From positions 1,200,722-1,264,721 of the forward strand of contig OY282381.1 in the NCBI GenBank assembly GCA_958295915.1: a stretch of 64,000 bases of DNA, given 5' to 3'. How positions within the stretch are numbered: the first letter of the stretch is position 1; each line of letters begins with the position of its first letter. Under the pieces are notes generated by a model, which was not told the DNA's origin, did not search any database, and saw only the letters and a list, made by a program, of their open reading frames with translations. The DNA is from an uncultured Caldilineaceae bacterium. GTDB lineage: Bacteria > Chloroflexota > Anaerolineae > Caldilineales > Caldilineaceae. A program made the translations under genes and the position numbers. This document shows positions 51,905 to 61,588 of the stretch, piece by piece.

Positions 51905-54148
51905 ATGACTACCATCCCGTTACTTTCAGAGCGCCATTGGTCACAGATTCGTCAGAAAGCGGGGTCGCCGCACTTCGCGCCGGCCCTCCGGCGTCTGCGC
52001 GACGAAGCGCAGGATTTCCTCGCCCGGCCCGTCGCCGTACCGAACAGGCCGGGCGGCTACTACCACGACTACTTCTGCCCGCAGCACGCTGTTCAACTGA
52101 TCTTCGAGCCAGACTCCCCGCACGTCCATCGCTGCCCTGTCGGCGGCGAGACCTTTTCCGGCGAACCGTTCGATGCGGCCTGGCGCTGGTTCGTCAACGA
52201 CCGGCTGGCCCAGGCCGCGCTGCGACTCGCTATCCTATGGCAGCTAGAGGGCGAGGACGGTTATCGGCAACAGGTGCAGAAGATCTTGTCGGACTACGCC
52301 AGCAACTATGCCGGGTACGCAAAGATCCCTCCGCGCACGCCCAACCCCGGCGTCGCCACCTACACGACCCTGGACGAATCAGTATGGGCGATTCCCCTGG
52401 CCTGGTCTTTCGATCTGATCCGTGCGACGCTCTCGCGGTCGGAACAGATGACGGTGATTGAGCGGCTCCTGCTCCCCATCGCCGAACATCTCGTAGCGCA
52501 TCACTTTGGGGGCATTCATAACTTCGCCTGTTGGCACAATGCCGCCATCGGCACGTTGGGCGTGGTGACGGGCCATGATGACCTGATCGCCTTTGCCATC
52601 GACGGCCCCTACGGTTTCCGCACCCAGGTACAGGACGGGATCCTGGCCGACGGACTCTGGTTTGAAGGCTCGTTCAGCTACCATTTCTACACGGTTGCCG
52701 CGCTCTTTTCGCTGGCCAAGGCGACGGCCAACCTGCCTGAATGGGATCTGCGCCAGGAAACGGCGCTGACATCCGTGCTGCGGGCGCCTGTGTTATGCGC
52801 CTACCCGGACGGGGGGCTGCCGGCTACCAATGATTGTTGGTACTTCACCGGGCTGATCGACGATTGCTGCCACGGCGTGCCCAAAGCCCCAGCCTTTTAC
52901 GAGATCGGATACGCCTGGTTCGACGATATGCTCTTTGGTCAGGTGTTGGCGCGCGCCTATCGACACGGCCCGCGCGACAGCCTGGACGCGCTTCTGTTCG
53001 GCGCGCAGACACTGCCAACGGATGGCGTTCCGGCCCTCTCCAGCGTCCACATGCCCGCTTCGGGCTATGCCATTCTGCGTTCTCAGCCAGAAGAGCAGGG
53101 CCAGCCAGCCGCTGAAAGCGAAAGCGATCAGCATTCACAGGATTTTGGCGCAACAATCCAGGAAAGCTCCGAGGTTGCGCCATCCGATGCTGACGTACAG
53201 CCGCTTTGCGATCAACAGTATATTTTCCTCAAGTACGGACCCCATGGAGGCGGGCACGGCCATCCTGACAAGCTGGGACTGAGCATCTTCGCCCATGGTC
53301 GCCGCCAATCGCCGGATCTGGGCACGCCCGGCTACGGCATCGATCTCTTTGAAAGCTGGTATCGCCAGACCGTCAGCCATAATACTGTGCTCCTGGACGG
53401 CCTCTCCCAGCCGCCGGGCGCAGGGAAAATCAACGCTTTTCGCGCGGACGGCCCATTTCAGATCGCCGATGCCTCAGCGGATTGGTCGGACGGCGAACCC
53501 TCCCCGCTTGCGGAAATCTCTGCACGGTTTGATAGCGAGGACCTGCCCGACGCCTACGCTCAGGTACGCATGCGCCGGGCAGTTCTGGCGCGTGCCGGCT
53601 ATTTCCTGGACGTTTTCCTGGTCCGTTGCGGGGCGGAGCGGCGTATTGATTGGATCTATCGCAATGCTGGCGAGTTGGCGGCGATTCCCGACGCCCACCC
53701 TCTGGGGCGTGCAGCGATCGAGGGCGAAGGGTACGAGCACATCGCCGATGTCCACAGTCTTGCATTGGATAATGACGTCAGTTTGACATGGCAATTGGAA
53801 CGGTTGGGGATGCAAATCTTCATGGACGATCGGTCTGGCGCGACACTGATAGCGGGGCGAGCGCCGGGAAATCCGGCGGATGATCGCCAGGGTTTGATCA
53901 TCCGCCGGCGGGTAACGTCCCAGACCGCCTTTCTCACCATTTTCCACCCCTATCGAAACGCGCCCCAGATCACCTCAGTCACCTGGCATGGCCGCGATCT
54001 GCTGGGCATGGGCTGGGCAGCCTGCACGGTCGGACGAGCGAAGCGGCGAGATCGCTGGATTATACGCCTGCGTCAACAGGTGAAAGTCCCGTCCTGGCTG
54101 GCCGAACTGCCAGCGGACAACCAGTTCGAATACATCTTGGAGAGTTGA
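51905..54148 (+). CDS. Heparinase II/III-type polysaccharide lyase
   Basis: 747 residues. N-terminal alpha/alpha toroid (about 40-370), then a beta-sandwich heparinase II/III domain with YIFLKYGPHGGGHGHPDKLGL (about 438-458), the conserved metal/His block, and SHNTVLLDG near 490. No signal peptide is visible, so it may be cytoplasmic and act on oligosaccharides, like oligo-alginate or heparan lyases. An insertion of about 40 polar residues (about 395-433) interrupts the pattern before that block. Confidence 0.87.
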   Translation: MTTIPLLSERHWSQIRQKAGSPHFAPALRRLRDEAQDFLARPVAVPNRPGGYYHDYFCPQHAVQLIFEPDSPHVHRCPVGGETFSGEPFDAAWRWFVNDRLAQAALRLAILWQLEGEDGYRQQVQKILSDYASNYAGYAKIPPRTPNPGVATYTTLDESVWAIPLAWSFDLIRATLSRSEQMTVIERLLLPIAEHLVAHHFGGIHNFACWHNAAIGTLGVVTGHDDLIAFAIDGPYGFRTQVQDGILADGLWFEGSFSYHFYTVAALFSLAKATANLPEWDLRQETALTSVLRAPVLCAYPDGGLPATNDCWYFTGLIDDCCHGVPKAPAFYEIGYAWFDDMLFGQVLARAYRHGPRDSLDALLFGAQTLPTDGVPALSSVHMPASGYAILRSQPEEQGQPAAESESDQHSQDFGATIQESSEVAPSDADVQPLCDQQYIFLKYGPHGGGHGHPDKLGLSIFAHGRRQSPDLGTPGYGIDLFESWYRQTVSHNTVLLDGLSQPPGAGKINAFRADGPFQIADASADWSDGEPSPLAEISARFDSEDLPDAYAQVRMRRAVLARAGYFLDVFLVRCGAERRIDWIYRNAGELAAIPDAHPLGRAAIEGEGYEHIADVHSLALDNDVSLTWQLERLGMQIFMDDRSGATLIAGRAPGNPADDRQGLIIRRRVTSQTAFLTIFHPYRNAPQITSVTWHGRDLLGMGWAACTVGRAKRRDRWIIRLRQQVKVPSWLAELPADNQFEYILES

Positions 54149-54151
54149 GTT

Positions 54152-55414
54152 ATGACAGCCAATGAACGCACTGCGCTGGCCCTTCATGGCGGCTCGCCTG
54201 TCAGGGACACACCCTTTCCGCCGCGAGCACACATAGGGGCGGAGGAAAAAGCCGCGGTCAACGCCTATTTCGAACAGGTGATTGCCTCGGGGACGCTCAA
54301 CGCCTATCAAGGCGCAGAAGAGACTGCCTATTGCGCACAGTTCGCAGACTACCTGGGGGGTGGATACGCTGACGCGGTCAGTTCGGGATCTGCAGCCATC
54401 TACGTGGCGTTGAAGGCGTTGCAGCTGGAGGCGTTCAGCGAGGTCATCATCGGCCCCTTCACCGATCCGGGCGGCATAATGCCCATTCCCTTGCAAAACA
54501 TGATCCCCATGATCGCAGACTCGACGCCGGGCAGTTACAATACCGGGCCGGAGCAGATCGCGGAGCTGATCTCACCCCGCACCAGCGCCATCATCGTGCC
54601 CCACATCGCCGGCGAGCCGGCCGACATCGAGGGCATCATGGCGGTGGCCCGACAGCATGACATTCCGGTGATCGAGGATTGCGCCCAGGCCCACGGAGCC
54701 AAGTATAAGGGACAGATTCTCGGAACCTTCGGGGACATTTCCGCCTTTTCCACCATGACCGGCAAGCACCATAGCTCGGGCGCTCAGGGCGGCATGGTCT
54801 ACACCCAGGATGAGGCCCTCTATCAAACAGCGCGTCGGATGGCTGACCGCGGGAAGCCCCACTTTCTGGCGGAAGACGCCACCAATGCGCAGGCGTCGTT
54901 GAACTTCAACCAAACAGATCTGGCCGCTGTGATTGGACAGGTGCAGCTGCGCAAACTGCCGGACATGCTGGAACGGCGGCGGGCGATTGTGGGGCAACTG
55001 ATCGAAGGCACAGCGGATCTGGAAATGAGTGCGCTGCGGCAGACAGCCCCAGAGATTGAGTCCAGCTACTGGTTTCTGCCGGTAGCGTTTTATCCGCAGC
55101 GGGCTACATGCGACAAAGAGACATTCTGTGAAAGTTTGCGCGCCGAGGGTCTGTCACTTTCGCTCGACTACCGCACCGGGATGCCTCATCGTCAGGAGTG
55201 GTTTATCGAGCGCCGCGTCTTCGGTAACAGCGGCTACCCCTGGGCCAGCCCGGAATACAAAGGCGACCCGGATCGAGATTTCCCATGTCCCAATGCCCAG
55301 GCCATGCTGGACAGCCATTTCAATGTGCCGTTTCACGAGAGTTGGGGTATGCGAGAGGTGGATGACATCATCGCCATCTTCCACAAGGTCGCAACGGCTT
55401 ATGCCCGCAGCTGA
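54152..55414 (+). CDS. DegT/DnrJ/EryC1/StrS family PLP-dependent aminotransferase (2)
   Basis: 420 residues, about 420 as for the copy at 36450 and clearly paralogous (ALHGGSPVRDTPFPPRAHIG start; EDCAQAHGAKY near 168; Schiff-base Lys in STMTGKHHSSGAQGG near 206). The serine/threonine pattern before the Lys differs from the other copy, so substrates may differ. Starts 4 nt after the lyase gene. Confidence 0.9.
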   Translation: MTANERTALALHGGSPVRDTPFPPRAHIGAEEKAAVNAYFEQVIASGTLNAYQGAEETAYCAQFADYLGGGYADAVSSGSAAIYVALKALQLEAFSEVIIGPFTDPGGIMPIPLQNMIPMIADSTPGSYNTGPEQIAELISPRTSAIIVPHIAGEPADIEGIMAVARQHDIPVIEDCAQAHGAKYKGQILGTFGDISAFSTMTGKHHSSGAQGGMVYTQDEALYQTARRMADRGKPHFLAEDATNAQASLNFNQTDLAAVIGQVQLRKLPDMLERRRAIVGQLIEGTADLEMSALRQTAPEIESSYWFLPVAFYPQRATCDKETFCESLRAEGLSLSLDYRTGMPHRQEWFIERRVFGNSGYPWASPEYKGDPDRDFPCPNAQAMLDSHFNVPFHESWGMREVDDIIAIFHKVATAYARS

Positions 55415-55433
55415 AGCAGGTTCAGGCTGATTC

Positions 55434-56459
55434 CTATTCGTTGCCCCAGGGGAAAGATGGAATGCGCAGCTCCCGATCGGCGGCGGGCAAATCGATACGG
55501 GCACCCTGGCGTGCGTGCGAAAGATGAACGGCAAAGCCGATCTCCGTGGCGCGGCGGGCTTCTTCCACATCACAGGCTGTCTTACCATGGCCGGCAATGG
55601 CGTCGACCAGATCGCGAACGATGGCCGGTCCGGAGGGAAAGTCGCCAATCGGTTGGGGGATATCCACTGCTTGCAGCGCGTTGTCATATTGCCATAGATA
55701 GGCCTGGCGCGCATCGTCCAGAATAGCCAGACGACCTTGATCGCCAATAACATCGAAGGCTGGGCGCCGGCCCCCGCCCGGTGTGAAATACAGGACAATA
55801 TCGTCCGTCAGCCCCACCTGGCAGCGGCCCGGCGGATCCAGATGACGCCGGGAATCGAGCGCTTCGCCGGACAGATCCTCCACAAAGCCGCTCACCCATT
55901 GGGGTTCAAGATCCCCGACCAACAGCAAAGCGGCATCATACCAGTGACAACCGTGGTTAATCAGGTTGGGGATGCCGTAGACGATCAGCGACTGCACTTT
56001 GCCGACGATGCCATTGCGAAGCAACTCGGCCAGATGGCGGTAGGAGCGTAGCCAGTGGCGGTCCAGCCCAAAGGCCAAGGGAACCCCGGCCGTGCGGCAA
56101 GCATCGAGGAGCCGGTCGGCCTCTGCCAGGCTGGTAGCCAGGGGCTTATCACACAGGATCCCCTGTACACCGGCCGCCACAGCCTCCTGGATCTGGTCGG
56201 CATGCATCGTCTGACGGGTGGCGACGCAGAGGATGTCGGGCTGCACCTGTTGCAGCATGCGACCGAAGTGATCATAGGCGGCGATCTGCGCTCCCCAGCA
56301 GTCCAGGAACGCCTGACGGGTGGTGGCGCCCAGATCAAAGACGGCAACGATCTCCGTATCGGGTACCGCGTCAAAGGCCGAGGCAAAGTTGTGGTTGGCT
56401 GGCTTTCTGTCAAGCATACGGTGGCAGCCGGCCAGAGCAACGCGGTACTGTTGCGCCAT
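55434..56459 (-). CDS. Gfo/Idh/MocA family oxidoreductase (6)
   Basis: 341 residues. N-terminal VALAGCHRMLDR is a degenerate dinucleotide motif; CDKPLATSLAEADRLL near 100 has the catalytic-loop Lys. NLINHGCHWYDAALLLVG near 172 is the family His/Asp part. Encoded opposite to the DegT gene, with the efflux operon ABC gene just upstream of it on the same strand. Confidence 0.87.
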   Translation of the reverse strand: MAQQYRVALAGCHRMLDRKPANHNFASAFDAVPDTEIVAVFDLGATTRQAFLDCWGAQIAAYDHFGRMLQQVQPDILCVATRQTMHADQIQEAVAAGVQGILCDKPLATSLAEADRLLDACRTAGVPLAFGLDRHWLRSYRHLAELLRNGIVGKVQSLIVYGIPNLINHGCHWYDAALLLVGDLEPQWVSGFVEDLSGEALDSRRHLDPPGRCQVGLTDDIVLYFTPGGGRRPAFDVIGDQGRLAILDDARQAYLWQYDNALQAVDIPQPIGDFPSGPAIVRDLVDAIAGHGKTACDVEEARRATEIGFAVHLSHARQGARIDLPAADRELRIPSFPWGNE

Positions 56460-56479
56460 GTGTGGTTCTCCTCTTCATT

Positions 56480-58573
56480 CTATCTTCCATTGTTGACGCG
56501 ATTGGCAATGCGACCATCCTGAAGCTCGTATACGTCCGTGGCAAAGTCGTCGCTGGCCGGGTCATGGCTGGCTACCAATACGGTAATGCCTTCCTCCTCC
56601 ACCAGGCGGGCGAACAACTGAAGAATCTGGCGCCCGGTTTCGCTGTCCAGATCACTGGTCGGTTCATCGGCGATCAGCATCGCCGGGCCATGGGCCAAAG
56701 CGCGGGCGATCGACAGACGCTGTTGCTGGCCGCCCGACATTTCAAAGGGCCGATGATCGGCCCAGCGACCAAGCCCGACAAGAGACAGACAGTAAGCGGC
56801 TCTCTGCCGTCGCTCCCTAGCCGAGGCTCCCAGAATCCGCAGCGCCATCTCGACGTTCTCCTGGGCCGATAAGGTGGGGATGAGAGAAAACGCCTGAAAA
56901 ACAAACCCGATATAGAGCTGCCGCATTTGGGCGCATTCATCCGCAGATAACTGGCCGATATCCTGGCCAAAGAGAGAGACGCGGCCGGCGGTTGGCGTGT
57001 CCAGGCTGCCGACCAGGTTGAGCAGGGTCGTCTTGCCGGAGCCGGAGCGGCCCCGAAAAAGCGTGAAGCTGCGGCGCGGAACGACAAGATCGATGCCCCG
57101 CAGCGCGCGCACCGCTTGATCCCCGACCGCATACGTGCGCTGGAGATCGGTCACTTCCACAAGAGGACCTTTGTAGAAGTTGTATTGCGCGCCACCATAG
57201 GGCGCGACTTCGGCTACCGCCCTGGAGCCGGTAGGGGCGCGCGCGGGGGAGCGATCCGGCAGGGGGCCAGAGGCCTCCTCGCTGGCGCGCGCGGGGGCGC
57301 CTCCGTGGTCCCACTGAAGCGCTTCACCCGGAGAGGAAGCGGGAGAAGAGGATTCGACAGAGATCGCCCGCCGCAAAAAGCCCCGTGCCCAGGGATTTGC
57401 AGCCTGCTCAGGCAGAAGGGCCTCATCATCAGCGCGCGGGGGCCGACGCCAGAGCCGACGCCACCAAGCGACAGTTCGGTGGGGGACTGGATCTTGGTCT
57501 ATGGCTGAAGAGTCCGCCTCCAATCCTGCGGTCATTTCCGATCTGTACGCATCCTCGGGCAACGTGAATCGTTCTTGCGCCTGTCGCACCAGAATGCCAT
57601 CTTCGACCAGTTGAACGACCGCCCTGCGGCCGATGCCCCGCTTTTCCAGATATTCATGCGGCATTTGCAGGCGACCGACGGAATCGAGAACGACTCGTTC
57701 TTCCAGTTGCACCCTGGACTCATCGGCAACGACTGAGGCATGAGCGCCCTTCAGCTGTTGAACTGGCGGGAATGCCGAATCAGAAGGGCGATCTGACACC
57801 TGAGATCGCGCGCTGCCGACGCCAGCCGCCGGGGGCGTCGATTGTTCGCCGGCGATTTCACTGCCGGAGAGCAGCACCGTTTCAGTGCTGATTTTGCCGT
57901 CTCTGATGCCGATGACGCGGTCAACAACACGCGCGATATCGCGATCATGGCTGACGATAACGCTGGTGAGATTGAAGCGCCGATTCAGAGCGCGAAAGAG
58001 CTGCCAAATCTGCTGGGCCGTGACCGAATCCACCTCTCCGGTCGGTTCATCGGCCAGCAGGATCTGAGGCTGGTTGGCCAATGCCACGGCGATGGCGACA
58101 CGCTGCTGCTGCCCGCCAGAGAGTTGATTCAGACGATGGCGGCTGTGGCTCAAAAGGCCGACGGCGTCGAGCAGTTCACGGGCGCGCTGCGCAGGCTGCG
58201 CTGCGCGCTCTCGGGCTGCGATCATAGGCAGTTCAACATTCTCCTGGGCGGTCAGGTAGGGTATAAGGTTGCGCGCCGACTGCTGCCAGACAAAGCCAAC
58301 GTCGTGAAGCCGGTAGTCCTCCAGCTCTCTGTCCGGCGCTTTGAGCAGATTGCGTCCGTTCACTGTAATCTGGCCGGCTGACGGTCGGTCTAAGCCGCCG
58401 ATGATATTCAGCAGAGACGATTTGCCGCTGCCGCTGGCGCCGATAATCGCCATCATCTCACCGCGGCGGATCTCCAGATCGAGGCCCTGAAGAGCCACTA
58501 CCTCAATCTCATCGATCTGGTAGATCTTGACCAGATTATCGCAAACAACCAAAGGGGCGCTTTCTCTGACCAT
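56480..58573 (-). CDS. Fused double ABC ATPase with internal AbrB-like domain (LolD/MacB type)
   Basis: 697 residues with two complete MacB-like nucleotide-binding domains. First (about 1-225): GASGSGKSS, LSGGQQQRVAIA and LLADEPTGEVD. Second (about 470-690): GRSGSGKTT, MSGGQQQRLSIA and LIADEPTSDLD. Between them, residues about 287-330 (LDSVGRLQMPHEYLEKRGI...VQLVEDGILV) look like an AbrB/SpoVT swapped-hairpin domain, which is unusual. The linker also contains two repeat-derived stretches: a long-form copy at about 265-280 and the short one at 456-465 (VAPYGGAQYN). ATG 58573 is preceded by AGGAG. It powers the FtsX-type permease encoded upstream. Confidence 0.87.
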   Translation of the reverse strand: MVRESAPLVVCDNLVKIYQIDEIEVVALQGLDLEIRRGEMMAIIGASGSGKSSLLNIIGGLDRPSAGQITVNGRNLLKAPDRELEDYRLHDVGFVWQQSARNLIPYLTAQENVELPMIAARERAAQPAQRARELLDAVGLLSHSRHRLNQLSGGQQQRVAIAVALANQPQILLADEPTGEVDSVTAQQIWQLFRALNRRFNLTSVIVSHDRDIARVVDRVIGIRDGKISTETVLLSGSEIAGEQSTPPAAGVGSARSQVSDRPSDSAFPPVQQLKGAHASVVADESRVQLEERVVLDSVGRLQMPHEYLEKRGIGRRAVVQLVEDGILVRQAQERFTLPEDAYRSEMTAGLEADSSAIDQDPVPHRTVAWWRRLWRRPPRADDEALLPEQAANPWARGFLRRAISVESSSPASSPGEALQWDHGGAPARASEEASGPLPDRSPARAPTGSRAVAEVAPYGGAQYNFYKGPLVEVTDLQRTYAVGDQAVRALRGIDLVVPRRSFTLFRGRSGSGKTTLLNLVGSLDTPTAGRVSLFGQDIGQLSADECAQMRQLYIGFVFQAFSLIPTLSAQENVEMALRILGASARERRQRAAYCLSLVGLGRWADHRPFEMSGGQQQRLSIARALAHGPAMLIADEPTSDLDSETGRQILQLFARLVEEEGITVLVASHDPASDDFATDVYELQDGRIANRVNNGR
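57179..57208 (-). repeat. 30-nt palindromic element inside the ABC ATPase gene
   Basis: On the coding strand GTCGCGCC, loop CTATGGT, GGCGCGCAATACAAC, in frame as VAPYGGAQYN in the linker just before the second ATPase domain. Confidence 0.85.
57735..57781 (-). repeat. Long-form palindromic element core inside the ABC ATPase gene
   Basis: On the plus strand GAGGCATGAGCGCCCT to GCGGGAATGCCGAAT. Coding-strand reading is SAFPPVQQLKGAHASV in the linker after the first ATPase domain. Its left 16 nt equal the copy at 10072. Confidence 0.72.
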
Positions 58574-58652
58574 GATTCTCCTGATTAAAATGATGCGAAT
58601 GATGAACGGTGACAAATCCTGTTTATCACAAAAATCAAATGAATCATAGTCC

Positions 58653-58682
58653 GTCGCGCCCTACAGTGGCGCGCCAAACAAC
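58653..58682 (+). repeat. 30-nt palindromic element, short form, variant right end
   Basis: GTCGCGCC, loop CTACAGT, GGCGCGC, then CAAACAAC in place of AATTCAAC. It lies between the permease and ABC ATPase genes of the efflux operon. Confidence 0.78.
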
Positions 58683-58685
58683 CTT

Positions 58686-61586
58686 CTACTCCCTCTGCCC
58701 CATGCGCAAGACCTGGAAGAGATCCCGACGCGTGCTCCAGTAGAGGATTATCGCCTGGGAACTCAAGAGCGCGCCGCCGAAGACAAGCGCCAACAGGCCG
58801 ATCTGACCCCAGGCAATATGACGCACAAAGGGCGGCAATGCGAAGACCGGGTCGCCACTCACGCGAAAGAAGGGCACAAAGAGATAGGCTGTAGCAATGC
58901 CAATGCCTACCCCCCAAAGCACGCCAAAAAGGATCACGCCCAGGTACTCGACGCCAACCATGGCCAGGACCAGCCGGGTCTTGAGACCGACGGCGCGTAG
59001 CACGCTGATCTGCTGCAGACGCCCCTGAAGAGAGGCGTAGGTGTACACCAAAAGCCCAAGGCTGGCCAGTAGCGTGGAGGCGAGAAAACCAACCGACAGG
59101 ATGCCATACAGCCCGATGCGTTCAACCCTCTCCTCATCCAGTGTGAGGAGCGCGCGCGCGTCGCGGATGCGGATGGGCCAGATGCCGAGGTCCAGAAGAT
59201 TGTCGACGATGGTTTGGGAGATTGCATCCTGCCGCGTCTTCATCCAGATCTGGTGAAGACTCTCGTCACCGACCTGTTCGAAGAGATAGCTCAGATTGCC
59301 AACAAAGACTTCGGTATCCTGCGGGTAGGCTGTGGGGAAGTAGTCGTACACGCCCACAATCAAGAACTCGTGTTCGAAGGAACCGTAATTGATCGAAATA
59401 TTCAGCTTTGTTGTCTGCCCTTCCAGGAACCGACTGCGCTGCAGGAAGTTGCGCGAGACCAGAATCCCTTGGGGATACATGCCCAGGCGATTCAGCAGCT
59501 CGCCCAGAGATGCCTGGTTGAAATCCGGGCGATGAAAGGCGACCTGAGGGAAATCGAAGCGGTCGATACCGAGGAAGACCGCGTCAATCCGTCGGGATAC
59601 ACTGGTTTTGGCCTTGAAAGAGGCGACGCGGGTCGCCGCTTCCACACCGGGGATACCGAGATAGTCATCGATAGGCAGCAGCCAGGCGCTGACCACCTCC
59701 GGATCCGGCTCCGCATCGGGGCTTATCGGTCCACCCATCTCAGGCGGCGGTATGCCCTGTTGAAAGCGATAGTCGGCGCCGACCTGGTAGTAGATACGAT
59801 CGGCAAGCCATTGATCGAGGCTGAGCGCCATCGAGGCGTAGAAAGCGCCGAGGCTCAGACAGACCATCGTCAGGAAGAGGCTGCCTGAGTAATGCGCGCC
59901 CTGACGGTGCAGTTGGGTAAGCCCCATATAGGCGACGAAAGAGCGGAGACGGTTGCCCAGTCGGTCCACCGGCCCCGTGAGCAGGGGGAAAAGATGGGTC
60001 AGCACGAGGGCTGCGGTAAATACGAAAAGAGACGGAGCCAGCAAAAGAAGTGGATCCCGAAACGGATCACCGCTTGGCTCCCAGCCGATGATGCCGAGCG
60101 TGCCCCGCTGGCTTAGCTGCCGGTAGGCGTAATAGGTAAGCGCGATGAGAACGCCGTCGCCGGCGAGCAGAAGTGTGGTAACGGCCGCGTGGGGGCGCGA
60201 ACGGCTGCGCAGATGTTGGACGATGCCACCGCGTGCGGCCCGCAGCGCAGGGATGCCGCGGGCCAGGATCAGCAGCAGCAGAGCCAGCCCGATCAGACGC
60301 CAGTCCACTTCCAGCAGGGTGGCCGGAATGCCGGCGCGGCGGGTAAAGACGAGAAAGCCCGAGGCCAATCCCATAGCGCGGGCCATGATATAGCCGGCGC
60401 CCAACCCCAGGGGGATGCCGATAGCGACAAGAAAAAGGGTTTCGAGCAGAATCAACATGGCGACAAAGCGACGGCCGGCGCCGCGTGAGGAGAGGATGGC
60501 GACCTCTTCCTGCTGAAACTGGGCCGTCACATGCGAAAGTATCCAGAGGAAAAAGAGAAGCAAACCCAAGGCTGGCAGGCTGAAGCCAACCAACAGAGCC
60601 GAAAGGCTGGCTCTTCGCTGCAGATAGCGATTCAACGGCAGCTCAGGCGAAACATCCATCTTCGTGCCCGGAAAGCGGAGATCGGCGCGGCTGGGCACCA
60701 GGCGCAAGCCATTGGCCACGGAATCGGCCTGATGCAGGAGCAAAGTATCTTCGTCTGGGCTCAGATACCAGACAGCAATCCCCGTCTTACGGCTGAGGAC
60801 AGGCTCTATGGAGCGCCGATAGACGCTATCGGTCACGAGCAGCAGCTTGCGCCAGGAAATGGTGGTCGCCGACCAGTAAAAGTCAGACGGGTCGGCTTCC
60901 TGCCAGATGCCGGCGATGGTGATGGGAATCGCGCGACCGGAGCCGCCATCGATCATCTGGTAGGTTTCGCCAACCTGGAAGCCCAACTCGGCGGCCTTTT
61001 CTTCATATAACCAAATGGGCACAGTTCCGTCGCCGCTCTCCGTCCCATAGGGGTTGCCCTCGACAATCTTTATGCGATCCCGGATACCGGTAACGACCGC
61101 GAACTGCATATTCTCGACGATGATATTTTCTTTGAGATCCATGTACCTGGCATCATCGGCCAGCGGTTGGATCGTCATGCCCGGACTGGCGACATAGGTG
61201 AGGGTATCGGCCACGGCGAGGCCAGTCTCATTCACCACAATCCGGCGGAAGTCGTTTTCAAGGCGCAAGGCATCGTCCAAAGCGAGAGAGCTTCGCTTCG
61301 GTACGATATAATAGAAGCGCATCGTCAGGGGCGGACGGTGGAAGGTCGTGCCGATGGCAGCCAGTTCATCCTGGAGCAGCAGGTAGCTGACCCCTTGGGA
61401 GAAGACCGGTATACTGGCAACCATTCCGATCGCCAGTGCAATGCTCAACAAGGAAAGCAGCGTCAGACTAGGCCGACTGAACAGACGGCGCAGGGCCAGG
61501 CCGCTATGTAGTGGCCACTGGCCAATGCGTATTGTGGATTGCGTAGTCAGGTCAGCTGGGGCAGGAGGAGGCGTGCGCATCGTCAT
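58686..61586 (-). CDS. FtsX-like (MacB-type) ABC transporter permease, large
   Basis: 966 residues. Two FtsX core modules: one around residues 320-450 and one around 840-966, each with three or four helices, an extra transmembrane helix near 30-55 and another group near 490-560. Two large extracytoplasmic domains lie between helices. Such permeases act in MacB-like export, lipoprotein release or mechanotransduction and do not pump through a central pore. Operon order adaptor, permease, ATPase supports an export role. Confidence 0.87.
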   Translation of the reverse strand: MTMRTPPPAPADLTTQSTIRIGQWPLHSGLALRRLFSRPSLTLLSLLSIALAIGMVASIPVFSQGVSYLLLQDELAAIGTTFHRPPLTMRFYYIVPKRSSLALDDALRLENDFRRIVVNETGLAVADTLTYVASPGMTIQPLADDARYMDLKENIIVENMQFAVVTGIRDRIKIVEGNPYGTESGDGTVPIWLYEEKAAELGFQVGETYQMIDGGSGRAIPITIAGIWQEADPSDFYWSATTISWRKLLLVTDSVYRRSIEPVLSRKTGIAVWYLSPDEDTLLLHQADSVANGLRLVPSRADLRFPGTKMDVSPELPLNRYLQRRASLSALLVGFSLPALGLLLFFLWILSHVTAQFQQEEVAILSSRGAGRRFVAMLILLETLFLVAIGIPLGLGAGYIMARAMGLASGFLVFTRRAGIPATLLEVDWRLIGLALLLLILARGIPALRAARGGIVQHLRSRSRPHAAVTTLLLAGDGVLIALTYYAYRQLSQRGTLGIIGWEPSGDPFRDPLLLLAPSLFVFTAALVLTHLFPLLTGPVDRLGNRLRSFVAYMGLTQLHRQGAHYSGSLFLTMVCLSLGAFYASMALSLDQWLADRIYYQVGADYRFQQGIPPPEMGGPISPDAEPDPEVVSAWLLPIDDYLGIPGVEAATRVASFKAKTSVSRRIDAVFLGIDRFDFPQVAFHRPDFNQASLGELLNRLGMYPQGILVSRNFLQRSRFLEGQTTKLNISINYGSFEHEFLIVGVYDYFPTAYPQDTEVFVGNLSYLFEQVGDESLHQIWMKTRQDAISQTIVDNLLDLGIWPIRIRDARALLTLDEERVERIGLYGILSVGFLASTLLASLGLLVYTYASLQGRLQQISVLRAVGLKTRLVLAMVGVEYLGVILFGVLWGVGIGIATAYLFVPFFRVSGDPVFALPPFVRHIAWGQIGLLALVFGGALLSSQAIILYWSTRRDLFQVLRMGQRE

Positions 61587-61588
61587 GC

